A model generated the notes under the pieces. That model had not been told where the DNA came from, made no database searches, and was given only the letters and a program-made list of their open reading frames with translations. The position numbers and the translations under genes are program-made. DNA of 64,000 nucleotides from Secundilactobacillus collinoides DSM 20515 = JCM 1123 (GTDB lineage Bacteria; Bacillota; Bacilli; Lactobacillales; Lactobacillaceae), in contig NZ_AYYR01000001.1 in NCBI RefSeq assembly GCF_001435975.1, forward strand, positions 1 through 64,000, written 5' to 3'. Within the stretch, counting starts at the first letter, position 1; each line of letters starts with the position of its first letter. Of the stretch, positions 24,384-32,650 are shown in pieces.

Positions 24384-26801
24384 CTAATGTCGCAGATGCG
24401 GTACTTGAAGATTAGTCGCCTTCAGGTCCACTGTGTAGAATAACGGCTGATTGCCGCGAACCGTCATTTCCATGTCGGTAGCGTAGATGATCAAGCCAAG
24501 CTGGTGTCCTGGTAACAAGTTGTAGTGCGTGGGCTGCAACTGGATATCAACGTCGTAAAAAACATTCGGTGAAACGGTTTTAGTGGTTGTCAGCCCGTCA
24601 CGATTTTGAAGGTTAATGTGTGCCTTGCTGATCAACTGGTAATTAGATAGCCTGGTTAATTCGAATTCTCGAAGACTTTCTTTTTTAAAATGATAGCCGA
24701 GATCCATGGTCTGCCCCGCCAACGTGACTGGGGAAGTAGTCAGTCGTTTAAATCGACCGTAATCAATCAGTTGCAAGCTTAACAGACCAATGTTCTGATT
24801 GACTGCGACCCGAACATGCACGTTGGGATGGCCATCGATGATAAGGGGTTCAGCGCGTTTGGCTGTCTTGAAAATCAATCGGTGGCCTGCTAGCATCGCA
24901 TTACTGTCATCGACCAGCGCAGTTTGCCACTGGTCCCAATGCTTGGCGTAGTAGTGGAAGATCTTCGTTGGCAACTGGTCACTGAAGCCCAGTTGAACCG
25001 GTTGGAGATCGTTAGCTTCACTCAGTGTATCGGGGCTGAAGTGGAAGGTCGTTTCTGGATTTTCTGGTGCTAGCCAATCCTCTTGTACCCGCCACGTTTC
25101 AGCATGCGCGTTATCCTGAATCAAAACGTTAGGGAGAATTGTTTCGGCGTGGTTGTCAACATCGTAAAGCTCATGTGTGAGCCAGAGATTCACCATATCC
25201 GTAAAGTCTACCGACCGCAAATTATTAATGTAGACGTGTGGTCCCTGGTGCAAGATCAATTTTTTAGCAATCGGTAAATCGCGGATTGCTTGCCAGAGTT
25301 TACCAACGTTTTTTGGCTTGACGTTCCAGTCGTTCAGCCCGTGAACAAGCAACATGTCGGCCTTAATGTTGGCTACATCTTTTCGGTAGTTTCGCGCATC
25401 CCAGAAAGCGTTGTAATTGCCGGTGGTGCGATCCTGGTCGAGAGTCATCTGATTGAGCGCGTTTTGCCACTTGGCTTTGATGCGATGATAATCGCCAGGC
25501 TGTTTTTCACGCGAAAAGGTCTCTTCCGCCAAAACATCAGCATCTTCACCCGGAAAACCACCGGGAGCGATAACCAGCCCATTTTCACGGTAATAGTCAT
25601 ACCAACTGGAGATGGCTGCTTCGCTGATAACAGTTTTTAAACCATCAACACCGGTCGTTGCGGCTGCGGTTGCCAGAGTCCCCAAATAGGATCGCCCCGT
25701 CATTGCGATGTGATGGTTTGACCACCAAGCCTTGATTTCAACGTTGTCGGTCCGGTTCGTAAAGGCGGTTCGCTTGCCGTCTAACCATTCGATGACGGCA
25801 GTTGCGGCAATCGTTTCCTCAACGTCACCCGTTGTACGCAAGCCATCAGAATCTTTGGTGCCGATTTCTGAAGCGTAAGCCACTGCAAAGCCGCGGGCAA
25901 GAAAATAGTCATTTAGACTGTAATCGAAGCTATTGCCCATGGTTTCTTCGGCAGTTTGCGTCAAACCGGCAACCTTTCGTGGCGCCGGGACAACCCGATT
26001 TGTCGGTAATGTATCAGCAACAGTATTATTAACCGCCGGCTTTTCCGTGAGTGGAATCGTCACATCGTGGGTCAGTGCCTCACCGGCCTCATCGTTTGTC
26101 CCCTGGTTATAGGGTGATGCAGTATAGAGTGTTGGAACAGGGTGACTATTTGATTCAAGGGGTCGAGTGATCTCTACCTTTAACAAGTCGCGTTGCCCAT
26201 CGTGGTCCGTGTCCTGTGCAGATTCAACGTAGACAACTTCGCGAATCAGTTGGGTCGTATCGTAAACAGCTTGCGCCTTGCCATTAAAAATAATCGGCTT
26301 CTTGACTGTCGCATTGTTAACCATTGCAAGAAAATACCCACGCGACGTCAAATCATCAAGAAACGTTTGTCCAGTCGTGTTATGCGTGACCAGCAGCTGG
26401 TACCAGCCGTGCAGCATGTCATTATTATTGAGTTCGGACGAAGTAAAGGCTGGTAAATTTACGGTTGGCGTGATGGCCAACGGCTCATTCAAGCTAAAAT
26501 CGCGTTCTGGGGAAAAACCTAATAATTGTAAGTACAGATTGAAAAAGACCTGTTGCGAAATAGTATCATGCGTTCGTAAATAGACCAGCGCATTTTGTTC
26601 CGGCGTGGCCATCAGACCAGCAATTCTTTCTTCACCGCTGTTTAGCGTACGCGCTTCTGGGAAACTGTTAATCAACAGTTGATGAAAGAACGGCACTGGC
26701 GGTAACGCCAGATCCCGTTCGTGAATCATCTGGATCTGTTCCATTTCAATGCGTTCTTGTTCAGGTGTGACTGGCATAATGGCAAACTGATTGAGTTTCA
26801 T
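24384..26801 (-). CDS. pepX: Xaa-Pro dipeptidyl-peptidase
   Basis: An 805-residue cytoplasmic S15 serine peptidase that removes X-Pro dipeptides. The N-terminal helical domain is typical of lactic acid bacteria. The nucleophile is Ser371 (TGRSYLGT), with Asp in HGLNDWNVKP and His in HQGPHVY. A C-terminal jelly-roll domain follows. The length matches family members of about 760-810 residues. The start follows GGAGGAT. It works with the downstream prolyl peptidase and with Opp peptide uptake encoded in the same window. Confidence 0.97.
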   Translation of the reverse strand: MKLNQFAIMPVTPEQERIEMEQIQMIHERDLALPPVPFFHQLLINSFPEARTLNSGEERIAGLMATPEQNALVYLRTHDTISQQVFFNLYLQLLGFSPERDFSLNEPLAITPTVNLPAFTSSELNNNDMLHGWYQLLVTHNTTGQTFLDDLTSRGYFLAMVNNATVKKPIIFNGKAQAVYDTTQLIREVVYVESAQDTDHDGQRDLLKVEITRPLESNSHPVPTLYTASPYNQGTNDEAGEALTHDVTIPLTEKPAVNNTVADTLPTNRVVPAPRKVAGLTQTAEETMGNSFDYSLNDYFLARGFAVAYASEIGTKDSDGLRTTGDVEETIAATAVIEWLDGKRTAFTNRTDNVEIKAWWSNHHIAMTGRSYLGTLATAAATTGVDGLKTVISEAAISSWYDYYRENGLVIAPGGFPGEDADVLAEETFSREKQPGDYHRIKAKWQNALNQMTLDQDRTTGNYNAFWDARNYRKDVANIKADMLLVHGLNDWNVKPKNVGKLWQAIRDLPIAKKLILHQGPHVYINNLRSVDFTDMVNLWLTHELYDVDNHAETILPNVLIQDNAHAETWRVQEDWLAPENPETTFHFSPDTLSEANDLQPVQLGFSDQLPTKIFHYYAKHWDQWQTALVDDSNAMLAGHRLIFKTAKRAEPLIIDGHPNVHVRVAVNQNIGLLSLQLIDYGRFKRLTTSPVTLAGQTMDLGYHFKKESLREFELTRLSNYQLISKAHINLQNRDGLTTTKTVSPNVFYDVDIQLQPTHYNLLPGHQLGLIIYATDMEMTVRGNQPLFYTVDLKATNLQVPHLRH

Positions 26802-26933
26802 GAAATATCCTCCCTCTAATTTTATGTACTGTTTTATTATACCGCACGGGCAGGTGCGTGCTGGTCGATGTTTGACGATTGGTCATGCTATAATAAGACA
26901 ATAGTGTTGCGATTTGATTGAAAGGGGTTTTCC

Positions 26934-28103
26934 ATGAGTTACATTGGCGGTATCGCCTTAATTTTATTTACCACCACAATTGCCGGTGCCATTAGTGAAC
27001 GAATCGGCATTCCGATAGTTATTGGTCAATTACTGGTGGGCATTTTGCTTGGGCCGGCAGCACTTGGTTGGTTACATCCCAACGTGTTGCTGGATGCCGG
27101 TGCGGAGATCGGGGTTGTGATCCTCATGTTTATGGCCGGCTTGGAAAGTGACCTCAAGTTATTAAAAAAGTACTTTAAACCAGCCTTAAGCGTAGCAACA
27201 TTTGGCGTAATTCTCCCCATGGTGTGTTTTTTTATTTACGGCGAGTTCATGCACCAAAGTTTCGAACGCGCGGTTTTCTGGGGTGTGGTCTTTGCAGCAA
27301 CGTCGGTGTCAATTAGTGTCGAAGTGCTCCGGGAGTTCGGACGATTAAACTCGAAAGAGGGCGCGACGATCCTTGGTGCCGCTGTTGTGGACGACATTAT
27401 GGCGGTTTTGATTCTGAGTGTCTTCGTCAGCATGTTTGGTAATGTGAACCAAACTAGTGGGTCCCCCAGCTTGTGGGTGAGTCTTGTCGAACAGGCTGTT
27501 TATTTCGTGCTGGTCTACTTGCTGATCAGGTGGTTTGCACCATTCTTGATACGATTGTTTGAACATTTAGCAGTACCGCAAGCGGTGCCGATTATTTCTT
27601 TGGTTATCTGTCTTGGTATGGCCTACTTAGCTGATTTGACAGGGTTGAGTGCCGTTATCGGTGCCTTCTTTGCAGGGATTGCGATTGCTCAAACTAAAGC
27701 CCATAGCGAAGTGAGTGCCAACATTAACCCAATTGGGTACGCGTTCTTTATCCCAATTTTCTTTGTTAGTATTGGTCTGGAAATGAACTTTGACCATTTT
27801 TGGCGCAACATTTCACTTATCGTTGTGATGACGATTCTAGCTTTACTGACGAAACTGATCGGTGGGGGATTGGGCGCCAAATTACTGGGCTTTAGTTGGA
27901 ATAGTGCCTACGTGGTGGGTGCCGGAATGGTCTCACGTGGGGAAATGGCGCTTATTATTGCACAGATAGGGTATCAGGCCCATTTATTGCATGCCAGTGT
28001 CTATTCAGAAGTGATCATTGTGATTGTACTTTCCACTTTACTGGCACCTTTGATGCTGAAACAGGCTATCAACCGGTTGCCGGACACGACACACGAATCA
28101 TAA
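26934..28103 (+). CDS. Monovalent cation:proton antiporter (CPA2 family)
   Basis: This 389-residue protein has about 12 membrane helices (Na_H_Exchanger domain) and no C-terminal RCK or TrkA part, unlike the CPA2 protein at 48680. Typical CPA2 motifs include GIPIVIGQLLVGILLGP near the N-terminus and the paired acidic residues in VVDDIMAVL, as in NapA/KefB-like exchangers. It probably exchanges Na+ or K+ for H+. The start follows AAAGGGG. A single gene ending at a bidirectional terminator. Confidence 0.9.
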   Translation: MSYIGGIALILFTTTIAGAISERIGIPIVIGQLLVGILLGPAALGWLHPNVLLDAGAEIGVVILMFMAGLESDLKLLKKYFKPALSVATFGVILPMVCFFIYGEFMHQSFERAVFWGVVFAATSVSISVEVLREFGRLNSKEGATILGAAVVDDIMAVLILSVFVSMFGNVNQTSGSPSLWVSLVEQAVYFVLVYLLIRWFAPFLIRLFEHLAVPQAVPIISLVICLGMAYLADLTGLSAVIGAFFAGIAIAQTKAHSEVSANINPIGYAFFIPIFFVSIGLEMNFDHFWRNISLIVVMTILALLTKLIGGGLGAKLLGFSWNSAYVVGAGMVSRGEMALIIAQIGYQAHLLHASVYSEVIIVIVLSTLLAPLMLKQAINRLPDTTHES

Positions 28104-28134
28104 AAAAACGCCCTCATTGAGAGGACGTTTTTTT
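28102..28134. terminator. Bidirectional terminator
   Basis: AAAAAACGCCCTC and GAGAGGACGTTTTTT pair with one mismatch. It lies between the convergent antiporter and permease genes. Confidence 0.85.
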
Positions 28135-28136
28135 GA

Positions 28137-29546
28137 TTAATCATGTTCTATTTCATCCGGATTGTTCAACCGACTGTGTTTCATGCCGTAACTGAAGTAC
28201 AAGATCAAACCAAACGCAAACCAGATAAGTGAGGCGATCCACGTTTCGGCTTGAAGCTGGGTCAGCATGAAGATGCACAACAGACCGGAGATAATTGGCA
28301 ACACGGGGTAAAATGGCACTTCAAATCCTTGGTCATTTTCAATTTCCTTATTGTGTCGAAGCGGAATGATTCCGAATGAGACAAACAGGAAGGCAATTAA
28401 CGTCCCAATATTGACAAGGTTAGTTAATTGGTCGAGGGGCACAAAACCACCCATAATACTGATGACGATGGTGATTGTGATCAGCGCATTTTTTGGTAAT
28501 CCCTTTGAATCAAGTTTGCCTAAGAACTTTGGTAACAGGCCATCCCGGCCGATGGAGTAAATGAGACGTGAAGAACTGTAGATCATAGTGACCATCATGG
28601 TAAACATCCCGGCCAACGCACCAAGTGAAATGATTCCGGCGATCCAGTTTTGGTGAACGAATTGGAGCGCAAAGGAAACGGGGTCAGCAACGTTGAGGTC
28701 TTTATAACTGATCATCCCTGTCAGTACGATGGAAACACCGACGTACAGAACCGTGGTAATGATCAACGTTCCGATGATGCCGACAGGCATATTGCGTTTT
28801 GGATTCTTCACTTCGGCAGCCGAACTAGAGACTGCGTCAAACCCAAGGTAAGCGAAGAAGACGGCTGATGCACCGGCAAAGACACCATGGACGCCGTATG
28901 GGGTGAACGGATGCCAATTGGTTGGCTTCACGTAAAAGGCGCCGACTACGATAAATAACAGAATAATGGCAATTTTGACAAAAACAATAATGTTGTTTAA
29001 CCGAACAGAAGTCCGCATGCCGTGCGCCAGCATCAATGAAATGAGGACAACAATAATAATGGCAAACCAGTTTCCGAATTCCTTTTGAGCCGGATCGAAT
29101 GCACCCACAATGGCTGCTGGGATATTAACGCCGAAGCCGCGCATGAACGACTTGAAATAGGCACCCCAAGCACTGGAGACGGCGGCAACAGCCAAAACAT
29201 ATTCAAGAATCAGTGCCCAGCCAAGCACCCAGCCGACAATTTCGCCATAGACCAAATTACCGTAAGAATAAGCACTTCCGGCAACTGGAATGGCCGAGGC
29301 GAACTCAGCATAGCACATGGCTGCGGTAGAGCAGACAACGGCCGCAACAATAAAGGAAAGAATAATGCCGGGACCTGCTTTTGTAGCGGCAACGGTGCCG
29401 GGCAAAATAAAGATCCCAGTCCCGATAACAGCGCCGATCCCTAAGGAAATCAAATCGACTGCACTCATGGTTTTAGCAAAGTGCTTATCCGTTTCCAAAT
29501 ACCGGTCGATCCGCTCCCGGCGAAAAATACGAGCTCTAAGTGACAT
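28137..29546 (-). CDS. Amino acid permease (APC superfamily)
   Basis: This 469-residue permease has about 12 membrane helices. GAVIGTGIFILPG near residue 38 is the APC substrate-loop signature. It resembles the cationic amino-acid transporter-like branch (YfnA/YhdG type) of Firmicutes. The amino acid carried is not determinable. The ATG follows GGAGG. Single leftward gene. Confidence 0.9.
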   Translation of the reverse strand: MSLRARIFRRERIDRYLETDKHFAKTMSAVDLISLGIGAVIGTGIFILPGTVAATKAGPGIILSFIVAAVVCSTAAMCYAEFASAIPVAGSAYSYGNLVYGEIVGWVLGWALILEYVLAVAAVSSAWGAYFKSFMRGFGVNIPAAIVGAFDPAQKEFGNWFAIIIVVLISLMLAHGMRTSVRLNNIIVFVKIAIILLFIVVGAFYVKPTNWHPFTPYGVHGVFAGASAVFFAYLGFDAVSSSAAEVKNPKRNMPVGIIGTLIITTVLYVGVSIVLTGMISYKDLNVADPVSFALQFVHQNWIAGIISLGALAGMFTMMVTMIYSSSRLIYSIGRDGLLPKFLGKLDSKGLPKNALITITIVISIMGGFVPLDQLTNLVNIGTLIAFLFVSFGIIPLRHNKEIENDQGFEVPFYPVLPIISGLLCIFMLTQLQAETWIASLIWFAFGLILYFSYGMKHSRLNNPDEIEHD

Positions 29547-29607
29547 GTGCGTTCCTCCAACAATTAAATACTTCCTAGAAAGCTAAGTCTATTTTAACTT
29601 TGTTCAG

Positions 29608-29690
29608 GGCGTGAAGCAAGGCAGTTAACTGGAGGCGCTTGGGCGCGCCCACTTGATAATGTGTCAGAAGCAAACTGTCACGGCAATGTT
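29608..29690 (+). repeat. Possible degenerate fragment of the repeat family (H)
   Basis: GTGAAGCAAGGCAGTTAACTGGAG resembles the left flank of copy B but is quoted here only in part: GTGAAGCAAGGC is identical. A short GGGCGCGCCC palindrome replaces the hairpin, and GTGTCAGAAGC follows. It is probably a decayed copy; the match is partial. Confidence 0.4.
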
Positions 29691-29888
29691 AGCAATCGTG
29701 TTTCCCCAAATTGTTAGATGGGTTGCTGCCAGGTCATTGAGCAAAGAAAAGGCTGCTTGGATGAGCACCCGCGAGATGGCATGCAATTCTGACCAAATAA
29801 TGGCACATAACCGTATTCCTCACTGTACTTTAATGGTTAAAATCGTTAAAATAGATAGCAATCACTTATTACCTTAGGAGGAATTTAT
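29691..29888. other. Gap upstream of Nudix gene
   Basis: No gene is supported. A short open frame here lacks a ribosome site. AGGAGG precedes the Nudix ATG. Confidence 0.4.
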
Positions 29889-30317
29889 ATGACGACAGAA
29901 GTTGCGAGTGGTGCGGTCGTTTATCAGGTTCGGGATGGTAAACCCTACTACTTATTGTTGAAGAGTGCCACCAGTGATTTTTGGGGCTTTCCTAAGGGTC
30001 ACGTTGAAGCGGGTGAAAATTTAGCGGACACTGCGTTACGGGAAATAAAGGAAGAAACGCAGCTGACCGTTGAGTTAGATACTACTTACCATGACGAGTT
30101 ACAGTATGATATGAACAATGGTAACCACAAAGAGGTGCACCTATTTGTAAGTGAAGTTGCTGACGATGTTACCATTACGAAGCAGGACATTGAAATTGCA
30201 GATACGGCTTGGCTGCCAGTTGATGAGGCGGTTGACCGGTTGACTTATGACAATTTAAAGAACCTACTTAAGCGGGCCCATCAATATATTACGATGAAGA
30301 TCGCGGCCGGAAATTAA
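29889..30317 (+). CDS. Nudix hydrolase (diadenosine-tetraphosphatase-like)
   Basis: A 142-residue hydrolase. The Nudix box GHVEAGENLADTALREIKEET (Gx5Ex7REUxEE) starts near residue 38. The N-terminal SGAVVYQ and FWGFPKGH motifs resemble the asymmetric Ap4A hydrolase branch, so removal of dinucleoside polyphosphates is likely. The ATG follows AGGAGG. It is followed closely by the guanylate-kinase-like gene, whose ribosome site overlaps its 3' end. Confidence 0.9.
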   Translation: MTTEVASGAVVYQVRDGKPYYLLLKSATSDFWGFPKGHVEAGENLADTALREIKEETQLTVELDTTYHDELQYDMNNGNHKEVHLFVSEVADDVTITKQDIEIADTAWLPVDEAVDRLTYDNLKNLLKRAHQYITMKIAAGN

Positions 30318-30331
30318 TGGAGAGAGCGCCT

Positions 30332-30904
30332 ATGAAACGCGTTATTGTGATCACCGGTGCGACAGGTACCGGCAAAACAACCGTGAGCAGTTATCTCACC
30401 GAACACTTTAATATTCCACGCATCATCACGCATACGACCCGACCTAAACGACCGGGCGAGCAGGAGGGTGTGGACTACTACTTTGAAACGCCGGAAACGT
30501 TTAAGCAGAATCACTACTTGGAGTCTGTGACCTATGCGAATTATCAGTATGGGTCATCGCTGGAAGGCCTAGCACGCGCGTTCTCAAAGTCGGATGTGGT
30601 CAGCATCGTTTTGGACACTAAGGGTGCTGAAACGTATGTCCATGAATTAAAGTCACGGGTGACCGTGCTCTTTTTGACCGTTACCCATCCCTTGTTATTA
30701 GAAGAACGTTTAAAACAGCGCGGCGACCAGCTGGAAATGGTCAAAAATCGACTTAAGAGTGACGAATATCGCCGCGATCTTAAGTTACCGGCAGCGTTGA
30801 AGGGTGTCGCTAAAATCATGCAAAATGATGATTGGCAAAAGACGCAATTACGCTTAAACAAATTTATCTCGAGTTTGATTGAAACCAAATCACCGCAGGC
30901 TTAA
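30332..30904 (+). CDS. Guanylate kinase-like protein
   Basis: This 190-residue protein has a P-loop GATGTGKTT (residues 8-16) and the guanylate-kinase motifs TTRPKRPGEQEGVDY. It may phosphorylate GMP or be a paralogue of the essential Gmk, as lactobacilli often carry short Gmk-like proteins. ATG 30332 follows GGAGAG; ATG 30317, which overlaps the Nudix stop, would put that site inside the gene. Probably co-transcribed with the Nudix gene. Confidence 0.82.
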   Translation: MKRVIVITGATGTGKTTVSSYLTEHFNIPRIITHTTRPKRPGEQEGVDYYFETPETFKQNHYLESVTYANYQYGSSLEGLARAFSKSDVVSIVLDTKGAETYVHELKSRVTVLFLTVTHPLLLEERLKQRGDQLEMVKNRLKSDEYRRDLKLPAALKGVAKIMQNDDWQKTQLRLNKFISSLIETKSPQA

Positions 30905-30942
30905 TCGTTTTGTCTCCCGATAAAGTATGTTAGACTACTAAA

Positions 30943-30957
30943 AAGTAATGATTATTA
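30943..30957 (+). promoter_or_regulatory. Fur-family operator-like 7-1-7 palindrome
   Basis: AAGTAAT-G-ATTATTA has a perfect TAATGATTA core and five of seven matched arm positions, like Fur/PerR/Zur boxes. It lies about 80 bp upstream of the Fur-family gene, next to its likely promoter, so autoregulation is plausible. Confidence 0.5.
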
Positions 30958-31037
30958 TTTAGCTGCGAGGGAATCGGTAAAACTGGGAAAGTGAACAATT
31001 TCCCATGCAATACCAGCCTTAGCAGAGGAGGCACAGC

Positions 31038-31478
31038 ATGCAACAAACTTTAACCCAAGCAATTGATGTTTTAAAAAAGAACCACTTGAAGGTCACCAAA
31101 CAACGCAAGGCATTGTTGACTTATCTTCTGGAAAACCAGGATCACTATCACGACGTTACCCTAGTAGATGACTATATGCGCCAGCAGTTTCCTGGTATGA
31201 GTCATAACACGATTTACCGTAATATTAAGGAATTTGAACAGGCCGGCATGGTTGAACAGCAGGTCGAAGGTGAACAAGCACGGGTAAAATATCAGTGTGA
31301 TTTTAGTCACCTGCATCACCACCATTTTATTTGTCAGCGCTGTGGTAAAGTAACTGAACTAAAAGAATGTCCGCTCGATGTTTTTCAAGAACAGTTACCT
31401 GGTTATCAAATCGTAGGGCACCGGATCGAACTTTATGGTCTGTGTGCACAATGCCGTCAGGAATTAGCGTCGGTTTAA
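31038..31478 (+). CDS. Fur family transcriptional regulator
   Basis: A 146-residue metal-responsive repressor (Fur/PerR/Zur type). The N-terminal winged helix contains MSHNTIYRNIKEFEQAG. The dimer domain has HLHHHHFICQRCGKV and CAQC, giving two CxxC pairs for structural zinc. Key residues that separate PerR, Zur and Fur cannot be assigned safely by eye. The ATG follows GGAGG. The leader (30960-31025) can fold: CTGC/GCAG outside, GGGAAA/TTTCCC inside. A Fur-like box lies upstream. Confidence 0.9.
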   Translation: MQQTLTQAIDVLKKNHLKVTKQRKALLTYLLENQDHYHDVTLVDDYMRQQFPGMSHNTIYRNIKEFEQAGMVEQQVEGEQARVKYQCDFSHLHHHHFICQRCGKVTELKECPLDVFQEQLPGYQIVGHRIELYGLCAQCRQELASV

Positions 31479-31481
31479 GGG

Positions 31482-31513
31482 CTAGCACCGCTTTGTTGGG
31501 TGCTAGTTTTTTT
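31482..31513 (+). terminator. Rho-independent terminator
   Basis: CTAGCACC (31482-31489) and GGTGCTAG (31499-31506) form a perfect stem followed by seven T residues. Confidence 0.9.
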
Positions 31514-31532
31514 GGTGGTGGGGATTTGCTTT

Positions 31533-31775
31533 GGCTTCAAAACGCTTTCTTTCACATTCTTATAATTTTTTTGTTAAAGACTCGTTTAGCATGGTGGTTT
31601 TGCTCATTTGGCGTCGAAACGTGTTCCAGGAAGCAGGGGCGCCGGCTTCAAAACGCCTTTTTTCACATTCTTATAATTTTTTTGTTAAAGACTCGTTCAG
31701 AATGGTGGTCTTGCTCATTTGGCAACGAAACGTGTTCCAGGAGCCCCCTAAACGCTTCCTTCCACACTCTTTTTA
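31533..31775 (-). repeat. Repeat family copy F, hairpin-less, 111-bp tandem
   Basis: Minus orientation. Units 31533-31643 and 31644-31757 are direct repeats of 111 bp. They keep the 3' box (GAACACGTTTCGACGCC on the minus strand) and the AGAGTGTGGAAGGAAGCG-like left flank, but the variable outer stem and the 7-nt-loop core are missing. It is probably a deletion derivative that was later duplicated. Confidence 0.75.
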
Positions 31776-32066
31776 GGTTCACTAAAGGTTTTTAACCTAA
31801 TATTATAGTTTGTCGTTTACATTAGATGTTAGACTAATAGTATCAATGACAGCATAAGATAAATTACCTGCCAAGGAGGGTTTTATTTTTTGGAGTTACA
31901 ACGGCATTTATTGAAAATAGAGTTGCGGGTATTCCCTCTTTGGACTTAAATTGGTATACTATTCAAAGACATCGTATTTAATTAATGAAAACAAGCTCAG
32001 CAATTCTTTAGAGTTGTATGAGATAATAATGGTATAGGAAACTATTTTAAAGGAGGTGCCATTTTT
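31776..32066 (+). other. Spacer upstream of surface-protein gene
   Basis: AT-rich, with a TATACT -10-like sequence near 31956 and GAGATAATAATGG near 32022. AAGGAGG at about 31873 precedes a 19-codon frame (31890-31949, TTG start) that might be a small peptide or a coincidence. Confidence 0.35.
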
Positions 32067-32618
32067 ATGGCATATCGTACGCCACCATTTTTAACCCCCT
32101 TTGCAATTCTTTCAATTGCATTGGCATTGAGTGCAACTAACGTGGTGGTTAACAAAGTTAGTCACTCTAGTGAAGGGACACCGACTACCAAAACGGCGAC
32201 CGTTGCATCAAGCAGTTCGATGGATTCGAATGCTAGGTCGAAGTCAATGTCTGATTCTGCAAAGAAGAAATCAGAATCTGAAAGTAAGGCAAAGGATGCT
32301 TCCAAGAAGAAGGCTGAGAGTGAGTCTAAGAAAAAGGCAAGCGAATCCAGCTCAAAGGCTGCGGAAAGTTCGAAGGAAGCCGCAAGTTCAAGCACGACTT
32401 CGACGGATACCAGCAGCGCGACGACCACGACGAATTCCGGAACCGGGACAACTTCTAAAAAGTCCACTGGGACAACGAGCAAGTCAACTTCAACGCCAAC
32501 CACGGCATCGTCTTCATCTACGTATTCCAACTCAGCAACAACGGATACCGCAACGACGGATACGAGCGGTGACACGACTGGAACATCAAGTGATCAAACA
32601 ACAACTAGTGGCTACTAG
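32067..32618 (+). CDS. Secreted/anchored Ser-Thr-Lys-rich protein, unknown
   Basis: A 183-residue protein with an N-terminal membrane segment (about residues 8-30) and then only low-complexity sequence: a Lys/Ser/Glu block (about 55-115), then a Ser/Thr block to the end. There is no LPxTG motif. The composition suggests a wall-spanning, possibly O-glycosylated stalk or spacer. A strong AAGGAGG precedes the ATG. It lies 32 nt before the next gene, so the two probably form an operon. Function unknown. Confidence 0.75.
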   Translation: MAYRTPPFLTPFAILSIALALSATNVVVNKVSHSSEGTPTTKTATVASSSSMDSNARSKSMSDSAKKKSESESKAKDASKKKAESESKKKASESSSKAAESSKEAASSSTTSTDTSSATTTTNSGTGTTSKKSTGTTSKSTSTPTTASSSSTYSNSATTDTATTDTSGDTTGTSSDQTTTSGY

Positions 32619-32650
32619 ACAAAATACGCAAGGTGAGGAGGGTTACGCCC

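Noticed and set aside
29653-29877. 74-codon frame before the Nudix gene
   Set aside because: No ribosome site, no recognisable protein features, and it overlaps a decayed repeat fragment region.
30960-31025. Cobalamin riboswitch before the Fur-family gene
   Set aside because: GAGGGAATCGGT resembles the start of the consensus, but the later conserved boxes are absent and the gene is unrelated to cobalamin.
32162-32575. 137-codon leftward frame opposite the Ser/Thr-rich gene
   Set aside because: An antisense shadow of low-complexity sequence; the rightward gene has a strong ribosome site and signal anchor.
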